NCBI GenBank assembly: GCA_039654915.1 | Contig: CM077593.1 | Span: 40,952,501 to 41,016,500 of the forward strand | Length of the DNA stretch: 64,000 nt | Reading direction: 5' to 3' | DNA from: Aquilaria yunnanensis | Taxonomy: Eukaryota; Streptophyta; Magnoliopsida; Malvales; Thymelaeaceae | Shown here: piece by piece, positions 12,770 to 22,729 of the stretch | Numbering within the stretch: position 1 is the first letter of the stretch | Layout of the letters: each line of letters begins with the position of its first letter | Notes under the pieces: model-generated | The model's input: only the letters and a program-made list of their open reading frames with translations | Database searches by the model: none | Told to the model about the DNA's origin: nothing | Translations under genes and position numbers: made by a program

Positions 12770-12931
12770 CCTGCTTTTTATTTCTGCAGGTCTGATGGCC
12801 AAGCGTGTCAGACTGAGCGGCGCGTCTCCATTTCTCAGGGATGTCAAACGACGTGTCCCAATCAGGAGGCGTGTCCCGGTTTTCCAGGCACGTTTGGGGA
12901 GGCACGTCCCCCATTTCTGCGCAGCGGTTGA

Positions 12932-13075
12932 CACGTGGCTTCTTGCCATTGGAGGAGAGGCGCGTCATTTACAGAGGGCGCGCCTTTTCGGGTGCAGCGG
13001 GCAGTTACGGCGACGGTTCGCCTCCAATGGGTACTTATGATGTTCTTTCGGTTACCCACCTTTGGCCTATAAATA
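12932..13075 (+). promoter_or_regulatory. Promoter of element A antisense gene (G-box and TATA box)
   Basis: A CACGTG G-box (12,932-12,937, within GACACGTGGC), a CCATTGG CCAAT-type motif about 10 bp downstream, and a TATAAATA box at 13,068-13,075 in the context 'ggcctataaatagccc'. The ATG of the plus-strand gene follows 288 bp later. Element C keeps all three (CACGTG 60,302-60,307; TATAAATA 60,439-60,446). Element B keeps TATATAAA at 44,265-44,272. The retained order suggests a real promoter internal to the element and opposite to the LTR promoter; activity is inferred. Confidence 0.65.
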
Positions 13076-13362
13076 GCCCATTCCATCATAAGTCCCACTT
13101 ACTGTTTTTCTGCTCTTTTTCTGCTCTGCCCTCTGTTCTTGCGTTTTATCTTGCTTTCTGTGGCGGAGCTTCTTTAATCAGAGCTTTTTCCTACCAACTT
13201 TCACGACGGCGTCCTCAGGCAAATCTTTTGGTGGGTTTTGATTTCCAGAGTACTTGATTCCTCTGTTTTTCTGAGTTTTTCTGGAAAACTGTTGTTTTTT
13301 CCAAACTCGTCTTCTGAGTTTTTTCTGGAAACTATTTTCTTTTCCATCTCAAACTCTTTTTC

Positions 13363-15712
13363 ATGTCTGCGATGCCTGTTCCCGAGAGCTGGAAACCTCT
13401 TCTGGCCCATCCTTGCTGTACCACCCCCGAAAAACTAGAGAGGTGGAAGAAAAAATTCTTTCTTCCGTCTTACGCTGTAACCAGACTGCCTCGTTCTAGC
13501 CATTTTGCTTTTTCAAACCGTGGCGACGAGGTTACCGTCTTCCGAGCCCAACTGAAGGCCGGTCTTCGGTATCCTCCCCCGAAGGTGGTTTGCGAGTTCT
13601 GCCAATTCCATGGCATTGCTGTGAACCAGCTTCCCCCGAACGCGTACTGCTATTTTAACGCCTACCTCTGCATGTGTGGCGTGTTCGGGATAGAGCCCCA
13701 CTTCATCATTTTCATGCAGTACTACAAGCTCTATGTGGTCCCGAAGGGTGGCTTCTATTTCCTGCTGCCTCAGGGATCCGGGAGCAAAAAATTCACCTTC
13801 ACCTTCGACACGAAGGATAGCTGGCGGGGGTGGCAGCCTAAGTTCTTTTTCCTGACGGTGGATAAGAACTGGTCTGGTGTCCCGACCAGATGGGCTCAGG
13901 GAGTGCTGAACGCAGACGTCGTTGATCCGAGGATGCTGCTGACCCCACCGTTGGCTTCCGTGTTCGCGGATTTCGACGCCCGCATTCGGGCAGTCGCTGA
14001 CTGGGCTCCCTAGGTCTCTCCTCGTGCTCTTTACCCCTTTCCTATCAACTGGAGGTTGATGACCGAAGAAGTCCTTCGGGAGCTGAAAGTGGTTAAGGAG
14101 CACGTGACTGACCTCAATATGCCCGCTCCCACCATCGCCGGGAAAGACTCCTGGCTGGTCAAGCTCCTTAAGGGGGAGACTTCTTTCGAAACTTTTGCCG
14201 AAAGTGAGTAATCTTCCATCCCTTTATACTTTTTCCTCGGACTTACCGCTGATATTTCTTCTCTTTTTCAGAGATGGGCGATGGGGCTGCCGCTTATTAC
14301 AAGGCCCTCTTTTCTGGCCAAGTGGAGAAGGGGGAGCAGACAAAGAAGGCGGCTTCCCGAAGAAGGAAGACGACAGGGGCGGGACCCTCGGCGAAGCGAG
14401 CTAGGAAGGCTCTCCAGCCTTCTCAGCCAGAGCTTTTGGAAGAAGAAGCTGGCGAAGACGCTGGTCTTGTTGAAATTCCACCGGCCGAGGTCCCCGCTAC
14501 TTCCGCCGAGGTGCCTCCTCTCGACCTCGAGGCCCCCAGAAACACTGTAGTGGTAGAAGTACCCACCGCCGAGGAGCGGTACCGGCAGAAGGGTAAGGGT
14601 CTTTCTTCCGAGGGGCCCGAGGATCCCGAGGACACTGTCTCCGAGGTTCCTCCAGGTATGCCTTTAGGCGAAGTTCAGCTCCTTTTCCTTTCGCGAACTT
14701 TTCTTCTGCTCCTAACTTCCTTCTCACTTTCAGGGGAGCCTCTTACTGCTGGCTGGAGGGCCATTCATGAGAGGAAACGGGCCCTGCGCGATGCCACAAT
14801 CCCTGAGGGGAAGATCCCTTTGGAGCCCTTTTGGTCAATCACGGAGGATATGAATTTGTTCTCCGACGATTGTCCGAAGATGACAAAAGAGATTTGGAAG
14901 GGGATGACCACTGACGCCTCTTTCCGGGCCATTGCGGCGGCTCACCCGGGGGATAATACCCTCGCCGCAAAAGTCACCGAGCATGCTGCTCAGGTATAGT
15001 CTTTACACTTTTTTCCTCAATTTTCTAAGTGTTTAGACTTGTACTAACCTGGACTTTTGCCTTGCCGTAGCTGCTGGAGTACGCTGGTTATCTCCGAGTT
15101 CGGGTGGCCAGACAGGCTGCCTCCAAGGATGCGACTTCGCGGGAACTCAGTGAAGCGAAGGCTTCGCTTGCGAAGGTGATCGCCAGCAACCAGCAGCTGA
15201 CAGCGGATTGTTCTCAGCAACTTGCTGCCGTTCGGGAGGAGTTCTCGAAGAAAAGAGAAGAACTTGAAAAGGACTCCTCCCGGAAGATTGCCGACCTCGG
15301 CGACCAAGTAAAGGGGCTGCTCGCCGCCAACGAAGATCTTGTCAAGGTCAAGGCTGTTTCCGACAGTCTTGCGTCGAGGTTGACGGACGAGAACAATGCT
15401 CTTCAAGCCGAGGTCGAGGCTCTGAAGAAGGAGTCCGGAGAGACGCTGGGGATAAGCGAGCTCGAAGAGGAGGTTGCTGAGCTGAGGGACGAGGTCAATG
15501 TCCTTGGCGTTCAAAAACGTACTTCTGATGACATGGCCAAGGTCGCCTTTCAGGACAGCTTCTGCCTCGCTCGGCACCAGGTGCTGCAGAGGTTCCCAGA
15601 TTTGGACCTCTCTTTTCTGGAGGGCCTAAATATTCTTGAGGGACCTCGGTGGCAGTGGTCCAAGGTCGAGCATCTGAAGCTTCCTGGTCTTCGTCCGCCC
15701 GGCTCTCCCTAG
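13363..15712 (+). pseudogene. Antisense four-exon gene of element A (PF04195-like domain plus coiled coil), one nonsense codon
   Basis: Exons 13,363-14,203, 14,272-14,655, 14,734-14,993 and 15,071-15,712 join in one frame (708 codons plus stop) with GT-AG introns of 68, 78 and 77 bp. Exon 1 encodes a compact domain with ESWKPLLAHPCC near the N-terminus and QYYKLYVVPKGGFYFLLP later, resembling the 'putative gypsy type transposon' family (PF04195). Exon 2 starts MGDG and has the basic, NLS-like RRRKTTGAGPSAKRARK followed by an acidic, proline-rich stretch. Exon 3 is 260 nt in all three copies of this window. Exon 4 is a long coiled coil ending in FLEGLNILEGPRWQWSKVEH. A TAG at 14,011-14,013 replaces the GAG seen in element C and truncates the product to 216 residues. 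The function is unknown; a nuclear, DNA- or protein-binding role is only an inference. Confidence 0.8.
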
Positions 15713-15841
15713 TTTGTTTTAGGGCTCCTCTTATTTTTCTCCTTTGTGCTCCTTCTTTGGGCACTTCTTTTGTAAGGCGATTTGCTCTAAATGAACAATC
15801 TTTTGGCTAAGTCCTTTCTTGCAAGTTTCTTCATTTCCACT

Positions 15842-16242
15842 GTCCCGAACACGTTTGCTTCAAGAGACTTTCGGAAAACCTGCAACCAAAGAAACTTTTT
15901 ACCTTCCTTTGTCCCGAGCGTGCTCGCTCAAGAGACTTTCTGGAAAGTTTGTAAAAATTTGGCTAAGTCTTTTGCAGGCTTTTTGTTTCCTTTTATCCCG
16001 AACATGTTCGCTCAAGGGCCTTCGGAAAACCTTCAGCCAAATTTTTCTGTCTTCCTATTGTCCCGAGCATATTTGCTCAAGGGACTTAGGAAAATTTTCA
16101 CGAGACTGCTCATTCCCTTTTTCCCGAGCACGTTCGCTCAAGGGTGTTCGGAAATTACCTCTGCTTTTGTTTTGGCGTGTACTTTTGCGAGATTCTTGCT
16201 TTCCCTTTTTCCCGAGCATGTTCGCTCAAGGGACTTCGGGAA
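15842..16242 (+). repeat. Six dispersed hairpin-forming repeats between convergent gene ends
   Basis: Six copies of a motif of about 34 bp begin near 15,842, 15,911, 15,995, 16,060, 16,121 and 16,209. Consensus parts are TCCCGAGCATGTTCGCTCAA and GGGACTTCGGAA. The last copy has perfect outer arms over seven bases (TTCCCGA...TCGGGAA, 16,209-16,242), and inner GAACATGTTC palindromes occur. The array occupies the 678-bp space between the antisense gene stop (15,712) and the pol stop (16,391). Element C has two copies near 63,270 and 63,378. Confidence 0.75.
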
Positions 16243-16390
16243 GTCATATCTGCTTTTTTCGTGGCGAGCACCTTCGCGGAATTTTGTCCTGGACAATTTG
16301 GTATACTTAAAAATTTTCTCAAGACCATTCTTCTCCGGACCATCCTGTACTTACAATCTTTTTTGTACAATATATTTCTTCCGCTCAACC

Positions 16391-19300
16391 TTAGGCGTAG
16401 AATTTTTTCAGGGCGTCTGAATGCCAAGTGTTTTTCAACTCTACGCCTTCGGCGTCGCCAAGCTTGTACACGCCTTTTCGTACTTCGGCGAGAACCAGAT
16501 AAGGTCCTTCCCAATTTGCGCGAAGTACTCCGTCAGATGGCCTTCGGGGTGCGAAGTCGGCCTTTCGGAGAACGAGGTCTCCTTTTTTGATTTCTTTTGG
16601 CCTGGCTTTTAAGTTGATAGCCGCGGCCACTCTTTGCTGGAAAGCTTTTCTTCTCAGCTCGGCTATTTCTCTGTGTTCGGCCACAAGGTCGAGCTTAGTT
16701 CTCAGACCGAGGTCGTTTCCGCCTTCATCAAATACTTGCACCCGTATTGAAGGCTGAACTATCTCTATTGGGATAATGGCCTCTGTTCCGAAGACGAGTG
16801 AGAAGGGAGTTTCCCCTGTGGCTCTTCGTGGCGTCGTTCGGTAGCTCCACAATACACTTTGGAGTTCTCCTGGCCATTTCCCCTTGGCTTCCCCAAGTCT
16901 CTTTTTCAGGCCATCTTTTATGGTCCTGTTTGATACTTCCACCTGCCCATTGCTTTGGGGGTGAGCTACTGGGGCGAAGTGCATCTTTATTCCGAGGTCG
17001 CTGATGAATTCCTGGAATCCTTTGTCTATGAACTGGGATCCATTATCAGCTACTAATACCCTCGGTATGCCAAATCTGCATACGATGTTCTTCCATACGA
17101 ACTTCTGCACTTCTTTTGCCGAGATAGTTGCTAGTGGTTCTGCCTCTACCCACTTTGAGAAATAGTCCACCGCTACCACGCAGAATTTCACGCCTCCGGG
17201 CGCTGTGGGGAGTGGCCCAATGAGGTCTATACCCCAGACTGCGAAGGGCCAAGGATAGTCTGCCGACGTTACCATTTCCGAGGGTATCCTCTGGATTTTT
17301 GCATGTCTCTGGCAACTACCGCACTTCTGGACGAACTGCCTTGCGTCCTTTCTTAGGGTAGGCCAGAAGTATCCTTGGCGGAGTATCACTGCTGCAAGGG
17401 CATCAGTTCCAATGTGCGAGCCGCACATGCCTTCGTGGACTTCTTCGAGGACCATCTCAGTATCCTCTTCGCCCACACATCTCTGCAGCGGATTTGCATA
17501 TCCTTGCCGATATAACTCTTCACCAATCAGGAAGAATCTTCCGGCACGTCTTCGCAGTCTTGCAGCATTGCCGGCGTCTTCGGGAAGCTCATTCTCTGCG
17601 AGGTATCTCTTTATGGGGTCCTTCCACCCCATTCCCGAGGTCATTACGCTTAGCACGGAGATGCTTGGATGGTCTAGCACCTCGGTGTATGTTTTGGACT
17701 TCGCTAAGCAATCTGCCTCAGTGTTATTCCGCCGGGGTACATTTTCGATCCGCACGGCGTCAAACTCTTGGATGAGTTTTCTTACCAGCTCGTGGTATTT
17801 TGCCAAGATTGGGTCCTTCGCCCCATAATCTCCTGCCGTCTGCCGAACTACCAGCTGGGAATCGCTGTGAGCCCTTAAGTTTCTCACGCCAATCTTTCTG
17901 GCCAAGCGTAATCCCGCTATGAGGGCTTCATACTCAGCCACATTATTGGTGACGTTGAAGTTGAACTTGATAGCCTTCATCACCTCTAGGCCTTCGGGTC
18001 CTCTGATAACTATTCCAGCTCCCTGGTGTTCGGACCCCGAGGCTCCGTCAACATGCAAGGTCCATTCTGGCTCACCTTCTTTCGGATCTGAGTGGTTCTC
18101 CTCAGTGGTGGGTATTTCGGCGATAAAATCTGCCAATGCTTGGGCTTTTATGGCCTTCCGAGGCTCATACGTGATTTCGTGTTCGCCAAGCTCTATGCAC
18201 CACTTGGAGAGCCTTCCCGAATGATCAACTCTTTTCATAACATCCCATAGTGGTAGACTACTTCGGACGATGATGGGGTGAGCCTGGAAATATGGTCGCA
18301 GTCTTCTTCCTGCAAGCACCAAGGCGTATATAGCTTTTTGAAGCAAAGGGTACCTGACTTCGGCGCCATGCAGGGACTTGCTGACGTAGTAGACCGGCCA
18401 TTGTTTCGGCCCTTCTTCTTTTATCAGGACCGAGCTCACGGCCTTTTCTGTGACGGCGAGGTACAGTACGAGGGGTTCTCCCTCCCGAGGTTGTCGCAGA
18501 GTCGGCAGGCTGGCCAGGTAGACTTTGAGTTCTTCCCAGGCCTTTTGGCAATCTTCATCCCAGGGATGATTGTTTCTTCCGAGGTCGCCTTCCATCTTTG
18601 CTGCCTTTGTGAGGACTTTGAAGAAAGGTCTACACCTATCTCCGTACCTGGAAATAAACCTGCTCAGAGAGGTTATTCTTCCGGTTAGTCTCTGCACGTC
18701 TTTGACTGTGGCAGGAGTTCGGAACTCAAGCAGAGCCTTAATCTTCTCAGGATTGGCGTCGATGCCTCTTTCGGATACCATGTACCCAAGGAATTTTCCC
18801 GACGTCACCCCGAACATACACTTCTCGGGGTTAAGGCGAATCCCGAAGGCTCTGAGCTTTTGGAAGGTTTCCTCCAAATCTGCAACGTGGTAGCCGGGCA
18901 GCTTGCTTTTTACTATCATATCATCAACATATACTTCCATGTTTCTCCCCATTTGGTCTTTAAAGACCTTGTTCATCAGTCTCTAGTAGGTGGCTCCTGC
19001 ATTTTTCAGCCCGAAGGGCATTCTGATATAGCAGTACGTTCCTCCCTCGGTGATGAAGGCAGTTTTCTCTTCATCTTCGGGGTCCATCCTTATCTGATGG
19101 TAGCCGCTGAAGGCATCTAGGAAGCTCAGGAGCCCGTATTCGGCCGTTGAATCTACCAGTTGATCTATTGGCGGGAGGGGAAATGAGTCTTTCGGGCAAG
19201 CATCGTTCAAGTTTCTGAAATCAATGCACATCCGGAGTTTGTTGCTACCTTCTTTTGTGGCAATGACCACGTTGCTTAACCATTCGGGGTATTTTACCTC

Positions 19301-21889
19301 CCTGATAACTTCAGCATCCAATAGGCGCTGGACTTCGGTTTTCACGAAGTTGCTTTTGTGGGCTGAGATGCTTCGTTTCTTTTGCCTGATAGGTTTTGCT
19401 TCCGGGCTTACTTTGAGGCTGTGCTGTATTATGCCAGGGTTCACTCCTGGCATGTCTTTCGGCGAGTAGGCAAACAGATCTTTATTTTTTAGCAGAAAGG
19501 ATACAAGATTTTCCTTATCACCTTTGGCCAAGCTCTTCCCTATTCGGGTAGATTGTCCTGGGACAAGATCTACTGCTTCCGTTTCTGCTTCTGCGGGATC
19601 TCCTTTTTTGCCTTTCTCCTGCGCCTTTGCCTCCACCGTTTGTGTAGAGCTGTTTGCCGGAGCCTTTCGTGTTTTTACAAACACCTTTCTTACCTCGGCT
19701 TGGTCGATGAAGACCTCTGCATCTCCATCCTTGGTGGCGAATGTGACAGTCAAGTACTTCACATCGGGGCGAATGTGCAGGTTCCCCTGAGTCCGCCTTC
19801 CAAGGATGGCGTTGTACGAAGACGGGACATCCATGATGATGAATCTTGCCATTGTGGACGCGTACAACTCAGCTGCTCCATCTACCGAAGGGCCTTTCAT
19901 CATCAAAGGGAGGTCGATCCATCCGAGGACGGGTAGTTCGGATGGCCCAACGCCGAAGGTGGGCGTGGTGACAGGTTTCAGCTCGCTGCTGGAGATGCCC
20001 AAGCTCGGCAGTAAGTGCGAGAATAGGACGTCAGCATTTGAGCCATCATCAAGCAACACTCTCTTGACGTCCCAGTTCCCTATTCTCGCCATTATCAGCA
20101 GCGGGTCGTCGTGGGGGAAGACGACAGTGGAGCCATCTTTGCGAGCCAATTTCTTTGATGGACTTTGATACTCCATAACCGCAATTTCTCTGGCCTTCCG
20201 CTTTCTTTCCGAGGATGGGAGCCCCGTGGTGATGGTTTGGATGACCCCTACTGGAGGTGGAAGGCGCCTTTTTGGACTTCTGTTTCTCCGCCTGTCGGAG
20301 TCATAGTCCTCGTTTTCGGCCCTCTCTTCCTCCTCTTTTCTGCCCTTTGGGGAGGGCATCCGCAGGTACTTGCGAAGTTGGCCCTGTTTGATCAGCGACT
20401 CTATGTACTTCTTCAGCTGGAAGCAGTCTTCGGTGTCATGACCGTGGTCGCGATGAAACTGGCAGAACTTCTTAGCATTCTTTTTATTATTGGCGGCCAT
20501 GGCCTTTGGCCGCCGAATCTGCGTCCCTTGCCTTTCCAGCGCCATGAGAATGTTGGTCCGTGTCGTGCTCAAGGGTGTGAAACTTTGAGGTTTCTTTCCT
20601 CGCATTCGCCGTGGTCGACCTGTATGTTCAGAAAGATGCCGAGCTTGCTGGCTGGACCCTTCGGCGCGGTGATGATCAGACTTCGGCCCCGCCATCCTCA
20701 ATTCCTCGGCTGTCATGTGCTGCTCTGCCCTTCGGTAAAATTCTCCGAGGGTCTCCGGGGGGTCCTTTGAGAACTCGTAGAACAGCTGTGAGTCACGCCG
20801 AAGGCCCCGTGTCATAGCGAGGATGCGGATTTCGGGCCGGAAGTCCGGGACGCTGAGTGCTTCCCTGTTGAATCGTTCGACATAGTCTCGGATCGTCTCT
20901 CCGTTTCTCTGCTCTATGTCGAACATCTGTACAGGCATTTTGGCCGTCGGCCTGCTCCCAATGAACTGCTGGGTAAAGGCTGTGGACAACTCCTGAAACT
21001 CAGTGATAGTCCCTGGGGGCAACGAATTGTACCATGCTGTTGCTGGGCCCGTGAGGGTGACTTCAAAGCATTTGCACATGGTAGCGTCATCAGCTCCGTG
21101 CATTATCATGCTCCGCCTGTACTTCGTCAGATGGGCCTGTGGATCAGTCCGGCCATCATAGATCTCCAGCCTAGGCACTCTGAAGTCGCCTGGCATAGCT
21201 GCCTCAACGACGGTGCGAATAAACGGGGAGCCATCTTCGCATAATGCCCCCGACAGCCTGTCCCAAACGGGTTTTCTGGTCACTTGCTTCTCCACTCTGT
21301 CCAGCCGTGCCAATATCCTTTCCATAAGCGCAGCGGCGCTAGGACAATTTTCGCGGGAGGGAGATCGCCGGCGCCTTTTCGGGGAGCGAGTTCGGCGCGG
21401 AGGGGTCAGGGCCCTCGCCTCGGGCGACGAACTGCTTCGCTGTGAGACTCTCGGTCGCTTGGACCCGGTTTGTCCCACAGGCCGTTTCCCGAGGGCTATA
21501 TCTTCTGTGGATGATTCTCCGCGAGGATCTCCACTTTCTGAACTGCGGTGTGTAGACTTGGGGCTTCTCTCCCGAGGGCGTGTTGATGAGGAGGGTTTCT
21601 GGGCCTGTGACTGCTGTGGCCATCTTCGGTCGATCTGCTGAGTCATTTCAGCAACGACCGAGCGCTGAAAGTCCCTCAAGAAGCTCATGGTGATTACCAG
21701 AGGGCGGTCCTCCTCGGGCGTAGAAGTCTCTGGGAGTGTCTGCTCAGCAGCCGGTTGTATCTCAGGCGCGGACGAGGACCTTGGGAGTCCCTTGTCCTTA
21801 GAACGCCGAGTCTCAACGACGGCAATCTGCGAGCGGGTTCCCACAGACGGCGCCAAATGATGGCCTAAGGCCTCATCGTTGTGAGTCAT
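16391..21889 (-). pseudogene. Element A gag-pol polyprotein, single frame with one nonsense codon
   Basis: The frame is continuous from the LTR-borne ATG (21,889) to TAA (16,391-16,393) except for a TAG at 18,983-18,985 in RT, where element B has a glutamine codon. Order on the minus strand: Retrotrans_gag region (about 21,180-20,650); a zinc-finger-like CQFHRDHGHDTEDC (about 20,465-20,424, CHHC spacing); aspartic protease with DDGSNAD (about 20,050); RT with the YVDD active site (about 18,925); Ty3-type RNase H (about 18,480-18,100); a second RNase H with VDGASGS and AEYEALIAGL (about 18,065-17,690); integrase HHCC (about 17,440-17,290), D,D,E core (GIDLIG, VADNGSQF, NGQVEVSNR) and a C-terminal domain ending KKFYA. 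The dual RNase H is diagnostic of the Tat lineage. Apart from the one stop it looks intact. An upstream in-frame ATG at 21,946 also exists. Confidence 0.9.
21838..21855 (-). promoter_or_regulatory. Element A primer-binding site
   Basis: The minus-strand sequence TGGCGCCGTCTGTGGGAA starts 2 nt inside the 5' LTR boundary. Its first eight bases fit the 3' end of plant tRNA-Asp; the full complement was not checked. The gag frame is open through this site. Element B has the same PBS at 52,492-52,509. Confidence 0.75.
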
Positions 21890-22724
21890 GATGACTGTTG
21901 AGGAGACTTCTAGGAGGAAGAACGCCTGGAAGGTGGATCGCCCCAAGGAGAGTACCTGAAAAGCTGGTAAACAGGGTTAGGAGGCCCCCGGAGTGTTTTT
22001 CCGGGGGGGGAGCCTCCGACGCCCAAGTCAGTGGTGACCGGAAGAAGGAGAAAGTCACTAGCTCAAAGAGAAAGGCAGAAAAGTCTCGCCTGGTATTTTC
22101 TGAGGGTGTGGGAGCTGTATATCCGGCCTGCCAACCTCCTGTCAAGTATTTATTTCCTGTATATATAGGAATACCTAGCCCGTTCAGATCATGACACGTG
22201 TGCGGTCGGATGCTCCTGAACATCTGGGCGTAGGGGACAGATAGTTGGTAACTAGATGGCCTCGAGCCTTGTGCTGAGACGAGCCATGATATGATTCTGA
22301 TGGCGTCTGCGCGTCAGGGCGACTTTTTACGTCTGTGGTGGGACGTGTCAGAGGCTTCCTTAAATGCTTCCTTAAATGCGCCTGCCGTACTCCCGAGGTC
22401 CCTGGGCGAGGTCGTCCTCTAGTTCAGACAGAGCCTCTTCGGGAAGCCTACCCTCAGTTCGGGGGTTCCCAGTTCCAGGGGGTTCCGCCTTCGGGGATAT
22501 CATATTCGGGCAGCAATGTCTGGTGCCACTTTTCCGAAGGCGCGTTGTTCACAACCTTGGGGGGCGAATGGAGTCCTCAAGTTTTACTGGCGTGCCGAGG
22601 CTCGGAGCTCTCAGGCTATCTCCCGAGGTGCATGATTCCACCTATTCCCGGGAAGTGCCAGTTCTTCTGGCCGTTGTTGTGGCAGGGTATTCGGCCAGAT
22701 TGAGGCGACAGCCTTTGGCTATCA
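21858..22724 (-). repeat. Element A 5' LTR (right)
   Basis: 867 bp, with five single-base differences from the left LTR by eye, four of them C/T or G/A transitions. The last 32 nt of the LTR in sense orientation hold an ATG in frame with gag. TATATATA lies at 22,160-22,167. Confidence 0.95.
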
Positions 22725-22729
22725 TTTTG

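Larger units (their letters stand above)
11657..22724 (-). mobile_element. Element A: Ty3/gypsy Tat-lineage retrotransposon
   Basis: An 11,068-bp element with 867-bp LTRs (11,657-12,523 and 21,858-22,724) that run TGATGGCC...GGCTATCA on the plus strand. It sits between perfect 5-bp duplications ttttg (11,652-11,656 and 22,725-22,729). Gag-pol lies on the minus strand, so the right LTR is the 5' LTR. Two RNase H domains, one of the Ty3 type and one of the archaeal/plant type, place it in the Tat lineage. An antisense gene lies between pol and the 3' LTR. I count five substitutions between the LTRs, so the insertion is recent. Confidence 0.95.

Noticed and set aside
11697..12795. Several 98-206 codon frames across the element A LTR and its inner flank (also in the right LTR)
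   Set aside because: They overlap LTR signals, the PPT and promoter repeats on the wrong strand; GC-rich composition alone explains the open frames.
16421..20817. Many plus-strand frames of 60-200 codons opposite element A gag-pol
   Set aside because: These are shadow frames of the conserved polyprotein, with no start context or splice structure, unlike the true antisense gene at 13,363-15,712.
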